From: Bowdeniella nasicola
Lineage (GTDB): Bacteria; Actinomycetota; Actinomycetes; Actinomycetales; Actinomycetaceae
DNA: 64,000 bases
NCBI RefSeq assembly: GCF_900107735.1
Contig: NZ_FNQV01000005.1
Location: 1-64,000, forward strand
Direction: 5' to 3'
Each line of letters begins with the position of its first letter. Position 1 is the first letter of the stretch. The notes under the pieces were generated by a model. It did not search any database. It saw only the letters and a list, made by a program, of their open reading frames with translations, and was not told the DNA's origin. Shown one piece after another: positions 42,485 to 51,877 of the stretch. The translations under genes were made by a program, and so were the position numbers.

Positions 42485-43384
42485 ATGACGAGCCCAGACC
42501 CCTCGACTTATACCGCCGAGACACTCAATGATCCGACGCTTTCGCCCGAGACCCTCGCCCACATCGCACAGCACCGGCCCGACCTGCGCGCCGCCGTCGC
42601 GAAGCATCCCGCGTGCTATCCGGCGCTGAAGGAATGGATCGATCAGCAGGCCGGCTCCTCGGCATACGCCGCTTCCGGCACGGATCAGGTGGGAGAAGGC
42701 GCGAAGAAGATCGCCGCCGAGGCGAAGGAATTCTTCCAGACCAACGTCGCGCCCGCCGCGAGCAGCGCCGCGAAGAACCTGCGCAATGCCACCACCGCCG
42801 AGTACGCCAAGGTCAAGGGCAGCAAGGACGTCGCCGCCTGGATCCCGCTCGCGATTCCCGCGCTCGGCCTGCTCGGGCTCATCAGCCTCTTCCTGCCGTT
42901 TGTCTCCGTCACGGTGGACTTCCTGGGCGATCGTCGCAGCCAATCGATCACGTTGTTTTCCGAAGGGATGAGTGGCCGCGGCGTGATGCTGCTGCTCTTA
43001 CTGCTTGCGGTCATCGTCTTTGGCGCCTTGAGCCTGCTCAAGCAGGTGGCGTGGGCACCGCTCGCCTCCCACATCGCGGCAGCCGTCGCGGGGCTCCTCG
43101 GCCTGTTCATCAGCATCGACGCGCTCGCATCGCTGTCCAGCGCGTCCTCCGCGGGCTACGATTTCGGCGCGAAGATCTCGCCCAGCATCGGGCTGTTCTT
43201 GCTGCTGCTAGTCTCGCTGGCGCTCCTGGCCGCCGCCGCCCTCGCGCTGTGGCCGCGCTTTGCCAAGGCCAAGCAGCAGCCGCCGGCCGCCCCGCCGTCC
43301 AGCACCCCGCCGCCGAGCACGCCGCCGAGCGCGCCTCCGTCCAGCACACCGCCGAGCACGCCGCCGACCACCCCCGAGGCGTAG
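42485..43384 (+). CDS. variant-leucine-rich-repeat membrane protein
   Basis: This 299-residue protein begins with a short variant-LRR-type helical module (TLNDPTLSPETLAHIAQHRPDLRAAVAKHP, key pattern PTLSPETLAHIA) seen at the N-terminus of many actinobacterial membrane proteins. Four hydrophobic segments follow (about residues 117-140, 160-180, 188-208 and 222-245), then a Pro/Ser/Thr-rich tail of PPSSTPP repeats. GGGAGGAA precedes ATG 42485. Function is unknown; it stands alone between rpsI and glmM. Confidence 0.75.
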   Translation: MTSPDPSTYTAETLNDPTLSPETLAHIAQHRPDLRAAVAKHPACYPALKEWIDQQAGSSAYAASGTDQVGEGAKKIAAEAKEFFQTNVAPAASSAAKNLRNATTAEYAKVKGSKDVAAWIPLAIPALGLLGLISLFLPFVSVTVDFLGDRRSQSITLFSEGMSGRGVMLLLLLLAVIVFGALSLLKQVAWAPLASHIAAAVAGLLGLFISIDALASLSSASSAGYDFGAKISPSIGLFLLLLVSLALLAAAALALWPRFAKAKQQPPAAPPSSTPPPSTPPSAPPSSTPPSTPPTTPEA

Positions 43385-43433
43385 GGCTCCGGCTCAGTCA
43401 GCTGCTCGGGGATGGATCGTGCTGCAGGGGGAG

Positions 43434-43463
43434 TTAACTGCCGAATCGGCGTGGCAGAATAAT
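43434..43463 (+). promoter_or_regulatory. glmM promoter
   Basis: A -35 TTAACT (43434-43439), an 18-nt spacer and a -10 AATAAT (43458-43463) predict a start about 20 nt before the GTG of glmM. Confidence 0.55.
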
Positions 43464-43490
43464 GGGGTTAGCTTGCGAAAGGATCCCACT

Positions 43491-44837
43491 GTGACCCGCC
43501 TTTTCGGTACCGACGGCGTTCGCGGACTCGCGAACCGTGACATCACCCCCGAACTCGCCCTTGGCCTTGGTGTGGCCGCCGCGCGCGTGCTCAGCCGCGA
43601 GGGTTCGAGCGACCACCGGCCGCGCGCCGTGATCGGGCGCGATACGCGGGTCTCCGGCGAGTTCATCGTCTCGGCGCTCGCGGCGGGCCTCGCCTCGGCG
43701 GGCGTGGATGTCACCCGCGTCGGCACGCTGCCCACCCCGGCGATCGCGCACCTGACGGCCGCGACCGACGTCGACCTCGGCGTCGTCGTCTCCGCCTCGC
43801 ATAACCCGATGCAAGATAACGGCATCAAGTTCTTCGCCCACGGCGGCTACAAGCTGGAAGACGCCGTCGAAGACGAGATCGCCGCGATGCTCGGCACCGA
43901 ATGGGAGCGCCCGACGGGCGGGGACGTCGGCCGGATCGGCAAGGACGATGTCACCGCCGATCGCACCTATATCGACCACCTGCTCGCTGCCGTTGATACC
44001 CCGCTCAAGGGGCTGCGCATCGCAATCGACTGCGCGAACGGGGCCGCCTCCGATGTGGCGCCCACGGCGCTGCGAGAAGCCGGGGCGGACGTCGTCGTCA
44101 TTAATGCCTCGCCCGATGGCACGAACATCAATGCCGAGTGCGGCTCGACGCATCCGGAGACGCTGCAGGCCGTCACGGTCGCCTCGGGCGCTGCCTTCGG
44201 CGTCGCCTTCGATGGCGATGCGGACCGGTGCCTCGCCGTCGATGCCGCGGGCCAGATGGTCGACGGCGATCAGATCATGGGGCTGCTCGCGATCGACATG
44301 AAGGAGCGCGGCATGCTCAACTCCGACATGCTCGTCGTGACCGTCATGTCCAACCTCGGCTTGCTGCTCGCGATGCGGGATGCGGGCATCCAGACGATGC
44401 AGACGGCCGTGGGCGACCGCTACGTGCTGGAGGCGATGCGCGAGGGCAACTATGTGCTCGGCGGCGAACAGTCCGGCCACATCATTAACGCGAACCACGC
44501 GACGACGGGTGACGGGCTGCTGACGGCCCTCATGCTCGCCTCCAAGGTGGCGCGCAGCGGGAAGTCGCTTGCCGAGCTCGCCTCCGTCGTGCAACGCCTG
44601 CCGCAGATCCTCATTAACGTGCGCGGGGTGGACAAGGCCGCGGCCGCCACCGATGAGGGCGTGGCCGAGGCCGTGCGCGTCGCCGAGGATTTCCTTGGCG
44701 ATACCGGCCGGGTGCTGCTGCGCCCCTCGGGCACCGAGCCCGTCGTGCGGGTCATGGTCGAGGCCGCGACCCAGGACCATGCCGATGGCGTGGCCCACCG
44801 GATCGCGGACGTCGTCAAGGAGCGACTCACACTGTGA
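43491..44837 (+). CDS. glmM: phosphoglucosamine mutase
   Basis: GlmM (448 residues) converts glucosamine-6-P to glucosamine-1-P for cell-wall UDP-GlcNAc. MTRLFGTDGVRGLANRDITPE opens the protein, S103 in SASHNP is the phosphoserine, DGDADRC binds Mg, and RPSGTEPVVRVM binds the substrate phosphate. GTG 43491 follows AAAGGA. A DedA-family gene overlaps its stop, and glmS lies 1.7 kb downstream, so two steps of one pathway are close. Confidence 0.97.
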   Translation: MTRLFGTDGVRGLANRDITPELALGLGVAAARVLSREGSSDHRPRAVIGRDTRVSGEFIVSALAAGLASAGVDVTRVGTLPTPAIAHLTAATDVDLGVVVSASHNPMQDNGIKFFAHGGYKLEDAVEDEIAAMLGTEWERPTGGDVGRIGKDDVTADRTYIDHLLAAVDTPLKGLRIAIDCANGAASDVAPTALREAGADVVVINASPDGTNINAECGSTHPETLQAVTVASGAAFGVAFDGDADRCLAVDAAGQMVDGDQIMGLLAIDMKERGMLNSDMLVVTVMSNLGLLLAMRDAGIQTMQTAVGDRYVLEAMREGNYVLGGEQSGHIINANHATTGDGLLTALMLASKVARSGKSLAELASVVQRLPQILINVRGVDKAAAATDEGVAEAVRVAEDFLGDTGRVLLRPSGTEPVVRVMVEAATQDHADGVAHRIADVVKERLTL

Positions 44838-45496
44838 TCGAATGGTTCACGTCGGTGCAGGATGCGGTGCTGAGCCTCGTCGACAGCCCGTGGATCCTGC
44901 TCGCCGTGTTCCTGCTCACGGTGATCGACGGGTTCTTCCCGCCGGTCCCCAGTGAATCGATCGTCATCGCCGCGGGCGTCCTCATCGTCGCGGGGCAGGG
45001 CCCGCACATCGGCTGGCTCATCCTCGCGGCCTCAGCCGGCGCTTTTGTGGGCGACATGATCGCCTTCACGATCGGCCGATTCTTGCCGATCGAACGCATC
45101 CCGCTGCTGCGCGGCGAAAAAGTCGCGCGCGCCATGCTGTGGGCCGAGCGGGCGCTCGCTGAGCGTGCGACCGTCTACATCATGTCGGCACGCTTCATCC
45201 CGATCGGGCGCGTGGCCGTCAACATTACGGCGGGCGCCGTCGGCTTTCGCCGCACGTTCTTTATCGTCATCGCCGCGTGCGCCGCCGTGTGCTGGGCGCT
45301 GTATTCGGTGGCGCTCGGCCTCGTGGCCGGAACTATCCTGTCCGACCGGCCGCTCGTCGGCGTCCTCGTCGGCGTCGCCGGCGGCGTCATCATCGGCTTC
45401 GTCCTCGACTTCGTGCTCAAGCGCGTCTACGGGCGCCTGCTGTCACGCAAGGCCGAGAAGTTCGCGCGCGGCGAGTCCGCTCGCGCCGGATTCTAG
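44834..45496 (+). CDS. DedA-family membrane protein
   Basis: This 220-residue inner-membrane protein has the DedA/VTT pattern: FPPVPSESIVIAAGVL (re-entrant acidic motif), AGAFVGDMIAFTIGRFLP and ARFIPIGRVAVNITAGAVGF (conserved Arg, Pro, Gly), plus C-terminal helices. The family moves lipids such as undecaprenyl phosphate or keeps proton balance; the exact role here is unknown. GTG 44834 overlaps the glmM stop, which points to cell-wall lipid recycling as a plausible task. Confidence 0.88.
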   Translation: MIEWFTSVQDAVLSLVDSPWILLAVFLLTVIDGFFPPVPSESIVIAAGVLIVAGQGPHIGWLILAASAGAFVGDMIAFTIGRFLPIERIPLLRGEKVARAMLWAERALAERATVYIMSARFIPIGRVAVNITAGAVGFRRTFFIVIAACAAVCWALYSVALGLVAGTILSDRPLVGVLVGVAGGVIIGFVLDFVLKRVYGRLLSRKAEKFARGESARAGF

Positions 45497-45506
45497 GCGT
45501 GCGCAC

Positions 45507-46448
45507 CTAGAGCTTGCGCAGCCGCATGCGGTGCATCGAGTGATCGGCCGATTTTTGTAGCACGAGGCTCGCGCGGCCCCGCGTGGGGGCGACGTTCTCC
45601 ATGAGGTTCGGGGCGTTGATCGAATCCCAGATGGTGGCGGCAACAGCGCGCGCGGCATCGTCGTCGAGGCCCGCGTATTTCGCGAAGTAGGCGCCGGGCA
45701 CGGAAAAAGCGGTGGAGCGCAGCTGCAAGAACCGCTCGATATACCAGCGCTTGACGTCGGCGGGGCGCGCGTCGACGTAGATGGAGAAATCGAAAAAGTC
45801 CGAGACGGCGAGGGAGGAATCCTTGCCGGTGCGCGCCGGCTGCAAGACGTTCAGGCCCTCGATGATGAGGACGTCGGGGCGGCGGACGTGGATCTTTTCC
45901 CCGGGCACGATGTCGTAGGTGAGGTGGGAGTAGACGGGTGCGGTGACCTCGGGGGCGCCGGACTTGACCTCCTGGACGAAGCGCAGCAGCGCGCGGCGGT
46001 TATAGGACTCGGGAAAGCCCTTGCGCGTCATGAGGCCGCGGCGCTCGAGTTCCTCGTTGGGGTAGAGGAAGCCGTCGGTCGTCACGAGTTCGACGTGCGG
46101 GGTCTGCGGCCAGCGGCGCATCATCTCGCGCAGCAGGCGGGAGGTGGAGGATTTTCCGACGGCCACCGAGCCCGCGACGCCGATGACGAACGGGGTGCGG
46201 GAGGTGGAATCGCCAAGGAATCCCGAGGTGGTTTGGTGCAGGGCGCGGGTGCCGGCGACGTAGAGCTGCAGCAGGCGTGACAGCGGCCGGTAGACGGTGT
46301 CCACTTCCGCGAGGTCGATCGGATCTCCCAGGCCCGCCAGGCGCCGCACGTCCTCATCGGACAGCGGTAGCGGGGTCGATTTGGAGAGTTTCGCCCACTG
46401 CTCGCGGGTGAAATCCACGAAGGGGGAGTACTGGTTGTCGGTCCTCAC
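45507..46448 (-). CDS. coaA: type I pantothenate kinase
   Basis: CoaA (313 residues) makes 4'-phosphopantothenate, the first step of CoA synthesis. The P-loop is [12 protein letters not shown] (90-101); [19 protein letters not shown] and IIEGLNVLQ are family motifs. The GTG start at 46448 has TAGGAG upstream. It converges with the DedA gene and diverges from glmS. Confidence 0.96.
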   Translation of the reverse strand: MRTDNQYSPFVDFTREQWAKLSKSTPLPLSDEDVRRLAGLGDPIDLAEVDTVYRPLSRLLQLYVAGTRALHQTTSGFLGDSTSRTPFVIGVAGSVAVGKSSTSRLLREMMRRWPQTPHVELVTTDGFLYPNEELERRGLMTRKGFPESYNRRALLRFVQEVKSGAPEVTAPVYSHLTYDIVPGEKIHVRRPDVLIIEGLNVLQPARTGKDSSLAVSDFFDFSIYVDARPADVKRWYIERFLQLRSTAFSVPGAYFAKYAGLDDDAARAVAATIWDSINAPNLMENVAPTRGRASLVLQKSADHSMHRMRLRKL

Positions 46449-46495
46449 GGCTCCTAGTTTCCCATAGTGCGATGCGCGCCACCTGCGCGGCGTTA

Positions 46496-46524
46496 TTCCG
46501 TCGCAAGGACTACGGCGTTATTCT
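46496..46524 (+). promoter_or_regulatory. glmS promoter, leaderless type
   Basis: A -10 TATTCT (46519-46524) ends 7 nt before ATG 46532, so the transcript would begin at or beside the A of the start codon. A weak -35 TTCCGT (46496-46501) is spaced by 17 nt. No Shine-Dalgarno is present. Confidence 0.55.
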
Positions 46525-46531
46525 TTTCCCC

Positions 46532-48391
46532 ATGTGTGGAATCGTGGGCTATGTTGGCCCGAATGCGCCGAGCAATCGACCGTTAGACGTGTGCCTTGAG
46601 GGGCTCGCGCGCCTGGAGTACCGCGGCTATGACTCGGCCGGGGTCGCGCTCGGGGCGCCGGGGCTGCTCGTGAGCCGGAAAAAGGCGGGCAAACTCGCCA
46701 ACCTGCTCGACAGCCTGGCCGCCGATCCGCTGCCCGAGGCCGTGACCGCGATCGGACACACGCGCTGGGCGACGCACGGCTCGCCCTCAGATATGAACGC
46801 CCACCCGCACCTGAGCGCTGACGGCAAGCTCGCGCTCATTCACAACGGCATTATCGAAAACTTCGCGTCGCTTCGCGCCGAGCTCGAGGCCGAGGGAGTG
46901 CCGTTTGCCTCGCAGACCGATACCGAGGTCGTCGCGCACCTGCTCGCCCGTGCTTTTGCTGAGATCGGGGACCTCACCGAGGCGATGCGCGTCGTCACCG
47001 CGCGCCTGGCGGGCGCCTTCACGCTGCTCGCAATCCACGAGGATGCGCCCGGCGTCATCGTCGGGGCGCGACGCAATTCGCCGCTCGTCATCGGGCTTGG
47101 CGAGGGCGAGAACTTCCTCGGCTCCGACGTCGCCGCCTTCATCTCGCACACCTCGCGGGCCCTGGAAATGGGCCAGGACCAGATCGCGACGGTCACCGCC
47201 GATGACGTGAGCATCATTGACGCCGATGGGCAGCCGGTTACCGGGCGCACCTACGAGGTGGACTGGGACGCGTCGGCGGCCGTCAAGGGCGGCTTTGCCA
47301 CGTTCATGGAAAAGGAGATCCACGACCAACCGGGAGCGGTTGCCGATACGCTGCGCGGGCGCGTCGACGAATCCGGTCACCTCGGGCTCGATGAGCTGCG
47401 CATCGATGAGGCCGTGCTGCGCGCCATCGATAAGATCATCGTCATCGCCTGTGGGACGGCGGCCTATGCAGGCCACGTCGCGAAGTACGCGATCGAACAC
47501 TGGTGCCGCATCCCCGTCGAGGTCGAGCTCGCCCACGAGTTCCGCTATCGCGATCCGATCGTGTCCGAAAAGACGCTCGTCGTCGCCATCAGCCAATCCG
47601 GCGAGACGATGGACACCATCATGGCGGTGCGGCATGCGCGCGAACAGGGCGCCAAGGTGCTCGCGATCTGCAACACGCACGGCTCCACGATCCCGCGGGA
47701 GGCCGACGCCGTGCTCTATACGCACGCCGGGCCCGAGGTCGCCGTCGCTTCGACGAAGGCGTTCCTCGCGCAGATCACCGCCTGCTACCTGCTGGGGGCC
47801 TACCTCGCCCAGCTGCGGGGCAATATGTTCGGCGACGAGATCCGCGCGCTGCTGGCGGAGCTCGCCGAAATGCCGGACAAGATCCAGACCGTGATCGACT
47901 CCGAGGACGCGGTGCGCGAGCTCGCCCGCGAGCTCAGCGACGTAACTTCCGTGCTGTTCCTGGGGCGGCACGTGGGCTTCCCCGTGGCGCTTGAGGGCGC
48001 GCTGAAGCTGAAGGAACTCGCCTACATTCATGCCGAGGGCTTTGCCGCGGGTGAGCTCAAGCACGGGCCGATCGCCCTGATCGAGGAGGGCCAGATCGTG
48101 ATCGTCATCGTGCCCTCCCCGCGCGGGCGCGATCAGCTGCACGCCAAGGTCGTCTCCAATATTCAAGAGGTGCGCGCCCGCGGCGCGAAGACGATCGTCA
48201 TCGCCGAAGACGGCGACACCGACGTCGAGCCCTACGCCGAGGTGATCATGCGGATTCCGGCCGCGCCGACGCTGCTCGCGCCGCTGCTGGCCGTCGTGCC
48301 GCTGCAGCTGTTCGCCTGCCACCTGGCCGGTGCGAAGGGGCTGGATGTCGATCAGCCGCGCAACCTCGCCAAGTCCGTCACCGTGGAGTAG
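46532..48391 (+). CDS. glmS: glutamine-fructose-6-phosphate aminotransferase (isomerizing)
   Basis: GlmS (619 residues) makes glucosamine-6-P from fructose-6-P and glutamine, the entry to amino-sugar synthesis. Cys2 (MCGIVGYVG) is the glutaminase nucleophile; HTRWATHG and two SIS domains (IACGTAAYAG, ISQSGETMDT, LGRHVGFPVALEGALKLKE) follow, ending in DQPRNLAKSVTVE. The start is fixed by the required N-terminal Met-Cys. It is probably translated from a leaderless mRNA. No glmS ribozyme-like sequence was seen. Confidence 0.97.
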   Translation: MCGIVGYVGPNAPSNRPLDVCLEGLARLEYRGYDSAGVALGAPGLLVSRKKAGKLANLLDSLAADPLPEAVTAIGHTRWATHGSPSDMNAHPHLSADGKLALIHNGIIENFASLRAELEAEGVPFASQTDTEVVAHLLARAFAEIGDLTEAMRVVTARLAGAFTLLAIHEDAPGVIVGARRNSPLVIGLGEGENFLGSDVAAFISHTSRALEMGQDQIATVTADDVSIIDADGQPVTGRTYEVDWDASAAVKGGFATFMEKEIHDQPGAVADTLRGRVDESGHLGLDELRIDEAVLRAIDKIIVIACGTAAYAGHVAKYAIEHWCRIPVEVELAHEFRYRDPIVSEKTLVVAISQSGETMDTIMAVRHAREQGAKVLAICNTHGSTIPREADAVLYTHAGPEVAVASTKAFLAQITACYLLGAYLAQLRGNMFGDEIRALLAELAEMPDKIQTVIDSEDAVRELARELSDVTSVLFLGRHVGFPVALEGALKLKELAYIHAEGFAAGELKHGPIALIEEGQIVIVIVPSPRGRDQLHAKVVSNIQEVRARGAKTIVIAEDGDTDVEPYAEVIMRIPAAPTLLAPLLAVVPLQLFACHLAGAKGLDVDQPRNLAKSVTVE

Positions 48392-48400
48392 ACATAAGGT

Positions 48401-48781
48401 ATGGCAGTGCGCGGGATCGGGGTCGACGTCGTCGACGTAGAACGTTTTGCCGCGACTCTCGGCCGCAACCCGCGCCTGGCGTCTGCGCTGTTTACCGCGG
48501 GCGAGCTTGCGGGTGCGGGCGGGCGGCAGCGCCCGGCGCGCTCGCTGGCCGCGCGGTTCGCCGCTAAGGAGGCCGTCGCCAAGGCGCTCGGTTCGCCCGG
48601 CGGCATGCGTTGGCACGACTGCGAGGTTCTCACGGCCGCCTCGGGGGCGCCGGCGCTTGCGGTGCGTGGCACCGTCGCCGAGGTCGCCGCTGCACGCGGG
48701 GTCACCTCCTGGCAGCTGTCGATGTCGCACGACGGCGGGGTCGCGATCGCCTTCGTCATCGCCGAAGGGAAGGACGCCTAA
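48401..48781 (+). CDS. acpS: holo-[acyl-carrier-protein] synthase
   Basis: AcpS (126 residues) attaches 4'-phosphopantetheine to [15 protein letters not shown] holds the Mg ligand Asp, and [13 protein letters not shown] holds Glu and Lys of the active site. It starts 9 nt after glmS and overlaps the next gene by one base (TAATG), forming a tight line acpS-nnr-alr-tsaE. Confidence 0.94.
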   Translation: MAVRGIGVDVVDVERFAATLGRNPRLASALFTAGELAGAGGRQRPARSLAARFAAKEAVAKALGSPGGMRWHDCEVLTAASGAPALAVRGTVAEVAAARGVTSWQLSMSHDGGVAIAFVIAEGKDA

Positions 48782-50253
48782 TGCGCACCGCCTACACCTC
48801 CGAGGCAATCCGTACCGCCGAAGCGCCCCTGTTGGCCGACGGCGTGCCCCTCATGCGCCGGGCCGCCCGCGCTATCGCCGAGCGCGCCGCCGCGGTCGTA
48901 AGCGAGCGCCGCGCAGCGGGGGTGAACGCCGAAGTGCTCGTGCTCGTCGGCGGCGGCAATAACGGCGGCGACGGCCTGTGGGCCGCCTACGAACTTGCCG
49001 ATTTCGGCCTCGCGCCGCGGGTACTCCTCGCTCATGAACACCCGCACGCCGAAGGGCTCGCCGCCGCGCGCGGCGCCGGGGTGAAAATCGACCAGCTGGC
49101 AGACGTCGATGACGTTGCGGCCTATGCGGGCCGGTTCGGGATCTGGCTCGATGCGCTCGCCGGGATTGGGCTTTCCGGCCCGCTGAGCGAGCCACTCGCG
49201 GGCCTGATCGACGCACTCGCCGCCGAACGGGAGCGAGCCGAAACCTTCGTCCTCGCCGTCGATTGCCCCTCGGGATTATCCGATGACCCGGGCGCGAGTC
49301 TCGCGATCCGCGCCGATGAAACGATCACCTTCGCGGCGCTGACGCCCGCGCTGCTGCTCCCGCCCGCCTGCCGCCTGATCGGGCGCGTGAGGGTGGAAAA
49401 CCTCGGCATCGAGCTGGTCGGCGCGCCCGCCGCAATCGAGCTGGGCGCCGTCGAGTTGCGCGCGTCCTTCCCGCGCGCCCGCCACCTCGACCACAAATAC
49501 ACCCGCGGCGTCGTCGGCATCGACGCGGGCAGCGAGACCTACCCGGGCGCGGGCCTGCTCGCGACCCGCGCGGCGCTCGCGGCCGGCCCCGGCATGGTGC
49601 GATTCCTCGGCGAGGAGGGCGTCGCGCGCCTCATCATTCCCGCCATGCCCGAGGTCGTCACCGCGCCCGGGCGCATTCAGGCGGCACTGATCGGCTCGGG
49701 CACCGAGGGCGGGCCGCGCATCGCCGCCGCGCTCGCCGATTTTCTCGCGCGCGACATTCCCGTCGTCGCCGATGCGGGCGCGCTGACGTGCGTGAGCGAG
49801 GCCGCGCGGGACCGCGGCGCGCTGATTCTCACCCCGCACCTGGGCGAATTGGCGACGCTGCTGGGCTGCGAGCGGGCCGACGTCGAGGCCGATCCGGTGC
49901 GCTACGCCCGCCAGGCTGCCGAGCGCTTCGACGCCGTCGTCGTTGCCAAGGGGCCAGAGACGGTCATCGTCGAGGCCAGCGAGCCCATCGTCACGATCCC
50001 GCCCGCCTCGCCCTACCTCGCGACGGCCGGCAGCGGGGACGTGCTCGCCGGAGTGCTCGCCGCGACCCTCGCCCAGTTCGCCGCGCGCGCCGAAGCCGGC
50101 GAGACCGTGCCGGCGTTGTCCTACCAGGCCGGGATCGCGGCCCAGCTGCATGCGAGCGCCGTCGCGCATTGCCCGAGTGCGCCCGGCCCCATCCGCGCGC
50201 TCGATCTCGCCGCCGGGATCGCGCTCGCGCTCGGTGCCACAATGGAGCCATGA
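48781..50253 (+). CDS. nnr: bifunctional NAD(P)H-hydrate epimerase / ADP-dependent dehydratase
   Basis: This 490-residue repair enzyme restores NADHX and NADPHX to NAD(P)H. The N-terminal YjeF_N epimerase part shows VLVGGGNNGGDGLWAAYEL and AVDCPSGL; the C-terminal ribokinase-like dehydratase shows HKYTRGVVGI, ILTPHLGELATLLG and TAGSGDVLAGVLA, the anion-hole/catalytic motif. ATG 48781 overlaps the acpS stop. The fused form is the usual bacterial one. Confidence 0.95.
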   Translation: MRTAYTSEAIRTAEAPLLADGVPLMRRAARAIAERAAAVVSERRAAGVNAEVLVLVGGGNNGGDGLWAAYELADFGLAPRVLLAHEHPHAEGLAAARGAGVKIDQLADVDDVAAYAGRFGIWLDALAGIGLSGPLSEPLAGLIDALAAERERAETFVLAVDCPSGLSDDPGASLAIRADETITFAALTPALLLPPACRLIGRVRVENLGIELVGAPAAIELGAVELRASFPRARHLDHKYTRGVVGIDAGSETYPGAGLLATRAALAAGPGMVRFLGEEGVARLIIPAMPEVVTAPGRIQAALIGSGTEGGPRIAAALADFLARDIPVVADAGALTCVSEAARDRGALILTPHLGELATLLGCERADVEADPVRYARQAAERFDAVVVAKGPETVIVEASEPIVTIPPASPYLATAGSGDVLAGVLAATLAQFAARAEAGETVPALSYQAGIAAQLHASAVAHCPSAPGPIRALDLAAGIALALGATMEP

Positions 50254-51398
50254 GTTACCCTTCGCGCGCCATCATCGATCACGCGGCGCTGGCCCACAAC
50301 TATGGCGTCATCGCCGGGCGCACCGCCGCCGAGGTCATGCCGATCGTCAAGGCCGATGCCTACGGCCACGGGCTGGTGCCCTGCGTCGCGACGCTGCACC
50401 GCGCGGGCGCAGCCATCGTGGGCGTCGCCCAGCTCTCCGAGGCGCTCGAACTCGCCGCGGCCCTTGACGGTGCGGGCCCCACGATCTTCACGTGGCTATA
50501 CTCGCCGCACCAGCGCGCCGAGCTGCGCGCCGCGATCCGCGCCGGGCTGCACTTCTCGGTGCCCGATCACTGGGCGCTCGCCGCGATCAGCCAGGCCCGG
50601 GCCGACCTCGCCGCCGAGGCCGCCGGGGGCGCGGACGCACTGCCGCCGGTCGCCGTCCATCTCAAGGTCGATACCGGCATGGGGCGTGGGGGAGTGCTCG
50701 CCGAGGATGCGCCCGCCCTCATCGCGGCCGCGCTCGATACCGCGGGAATTGACGTCGTCGGCATCTGGTCCCACCTCGCGCGCGCCGACGATGACGCGGC
50801 GACGACGGCGCGCCAGGAGGCCACCTTCGAGCGGGTCCTTGCCGAGGCGCGCGCGGCCGGCGTCACCATCGACTACGCGCACCTCGCGGCGGCGGGCGGC
50901 GCGCTCTGGCACCCCGCCACGCATCACACGCACGTGCGTCCCGGCATCGCGCTGTACGGCATCATGCCCGACGACTCGGACCCGGCGGCCGCAAAGCTCC
51001 GCCCCGTCATGCGCCTGGAGGCCGACCTCACCATGGTCAAGCGCGTGCCCGCGGGCACGCCCGTGTCCTACGGGCACACGCAGACCGTGGCGGCGACGAC
51101 GCTTGGCATCGTGCCGCTCGGCTACGCCGACGGGATGGACCGCCACGCATCCTCCCGCGCGCGCGTGCGCGTGGGCGCGCGCGAGGCTTGCGTCGTCGGC
51201 CGCATCTGCATGGACCAGTTCATCATCGACCTCGGGCCCGATTCGCCCGCGGAGCCCGGCGATGCGGCGATCGTGTGGGGGCCGGGCGGGCCCTCGGTCT
51301 CGGACTGGGCGCGCGCCGCCGGCACGATCGGCTACGAGATGGTGGCCCGGCTCGGTCCGCGCGTGCCGCGCATCCACATCAACGAGGACAAGCCATGA
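50250..51398 (+). CDS. alr: alanine racemase
   Basis: Alr (382 residues) makes D-alanine for peptidoglycan. K34 in PIVKADAYGHG binds PLP; the second catalytic tyrosine lies in TPVSYGHTQ, and RPGIALYGIMP is conserved. ATG 50250 overlaps the nnr stop (ATGA). tsaE overlaps its end the same way. This acpS-nnr-alr-tsaE order is common in actinobacteria. Confidence 0.97.
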   Translation: MSYPSRAIIDHAALAHNYGVIAGRTAAEVMPIVKADAYGHGLVPCVATLHRAGAAIVGVAQLSEALELAAALDGAGPTIFTWLYSPHQRAELRAAIRAGLHFSVPDHWALAAISQARADLAAEAAGGADALPPVAVHLKVDTGMGRGGVLAEDAPALIAAALDTAGIDVVGIWSHLARADDDAATTARQEATFERVLAEARAAGVTIDYAHLAAAGGALWHPATHHTHVRPGIALYGIMPDDSDPAAAKLRPVMRLEADLTMVKRVPAGTPVSYGHTQTVAATTLGIVPLGYADGMDRHASSRARVRVGAREACVVGRICMDQFIIDLGPDSPAEPGDAAIVWGPGGPSVSDWARAAGTIGYEMVARLGPRVPRIHINEDKP

Positions 51399-51877
51399 CG
51401 CACACCGTGATCCTGCCCGATGCCGACGCCACGCGCGCTCTTGGCGAGCGCCTCGCCCGGATCGCCCGCGCGGGCGACGTCATCGTCCTTACCGGGGCGC
51501 TCGGGGCGGGCAAGACGACACTCACCCAGGGCCTCGGCGCAGGCCTCGGCGTGCGCGGCCGCGTCACCTCACCCACGTTCACAATCTCGCGCATCCACCC
51601 CGCCCCGGAGCGCACCCCCGATCTCGTGCACGTCGATGCCTACCGCCTCACGGGACTGCTCGACCTCGAGACGATCGACCTGGACGCCTCCATCCCGGAG
51701 ACGATCACCGTCATCGAATGGGGCGAGGCGCTCGTCGACGAACTCGGCGTTGACTACCTCGCGATCACGTTGGACCGGGAGGCCGGAGGCCTCGCGGAAG
51801 GCGCCCGCCTCGCCCACCTCACGCCCCACGGCTCCCGCTGGAGCGCAGCCGAGTTGGCGGTGCTTGCCGGCTCATGA
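51395..51877 (+). CDS. tsaE: tRNA t6A synthesis ATPase TsaE
   Basis: TsaE (160 residues) is the P-loop ATPase that resets the TsaBD complex during threonylcarbamoyl-A37 synthesis. Walker A is GALGAGKTT (34-42), with SPTFTISR and HVDAYRL and the Walker-B-like VIEWGE. It overlaps alr upstream and the unknown membrane protein downstream by ATGA. Confidence 0.96.
   Translation: MTHTVILPDADATRALGERLARIARAGDVIVLTGALGAGKTTLTQGLGAGLGVRGRVTSPTFTISRIHPAPERTPDLVHVDAYRLTGLLDLETIDLDASIPETITVIEWGEALVDELGVDYLAITLDREAGGLAEGARLAHLTPHGSRWSAAELAVLAGS

Noticed and set aside
46472-46531. Longer GlmS N-terminus
   Set aside because: The glutaminase cysteine must be residue 2 (MCGIVG); any extension would block the active site.
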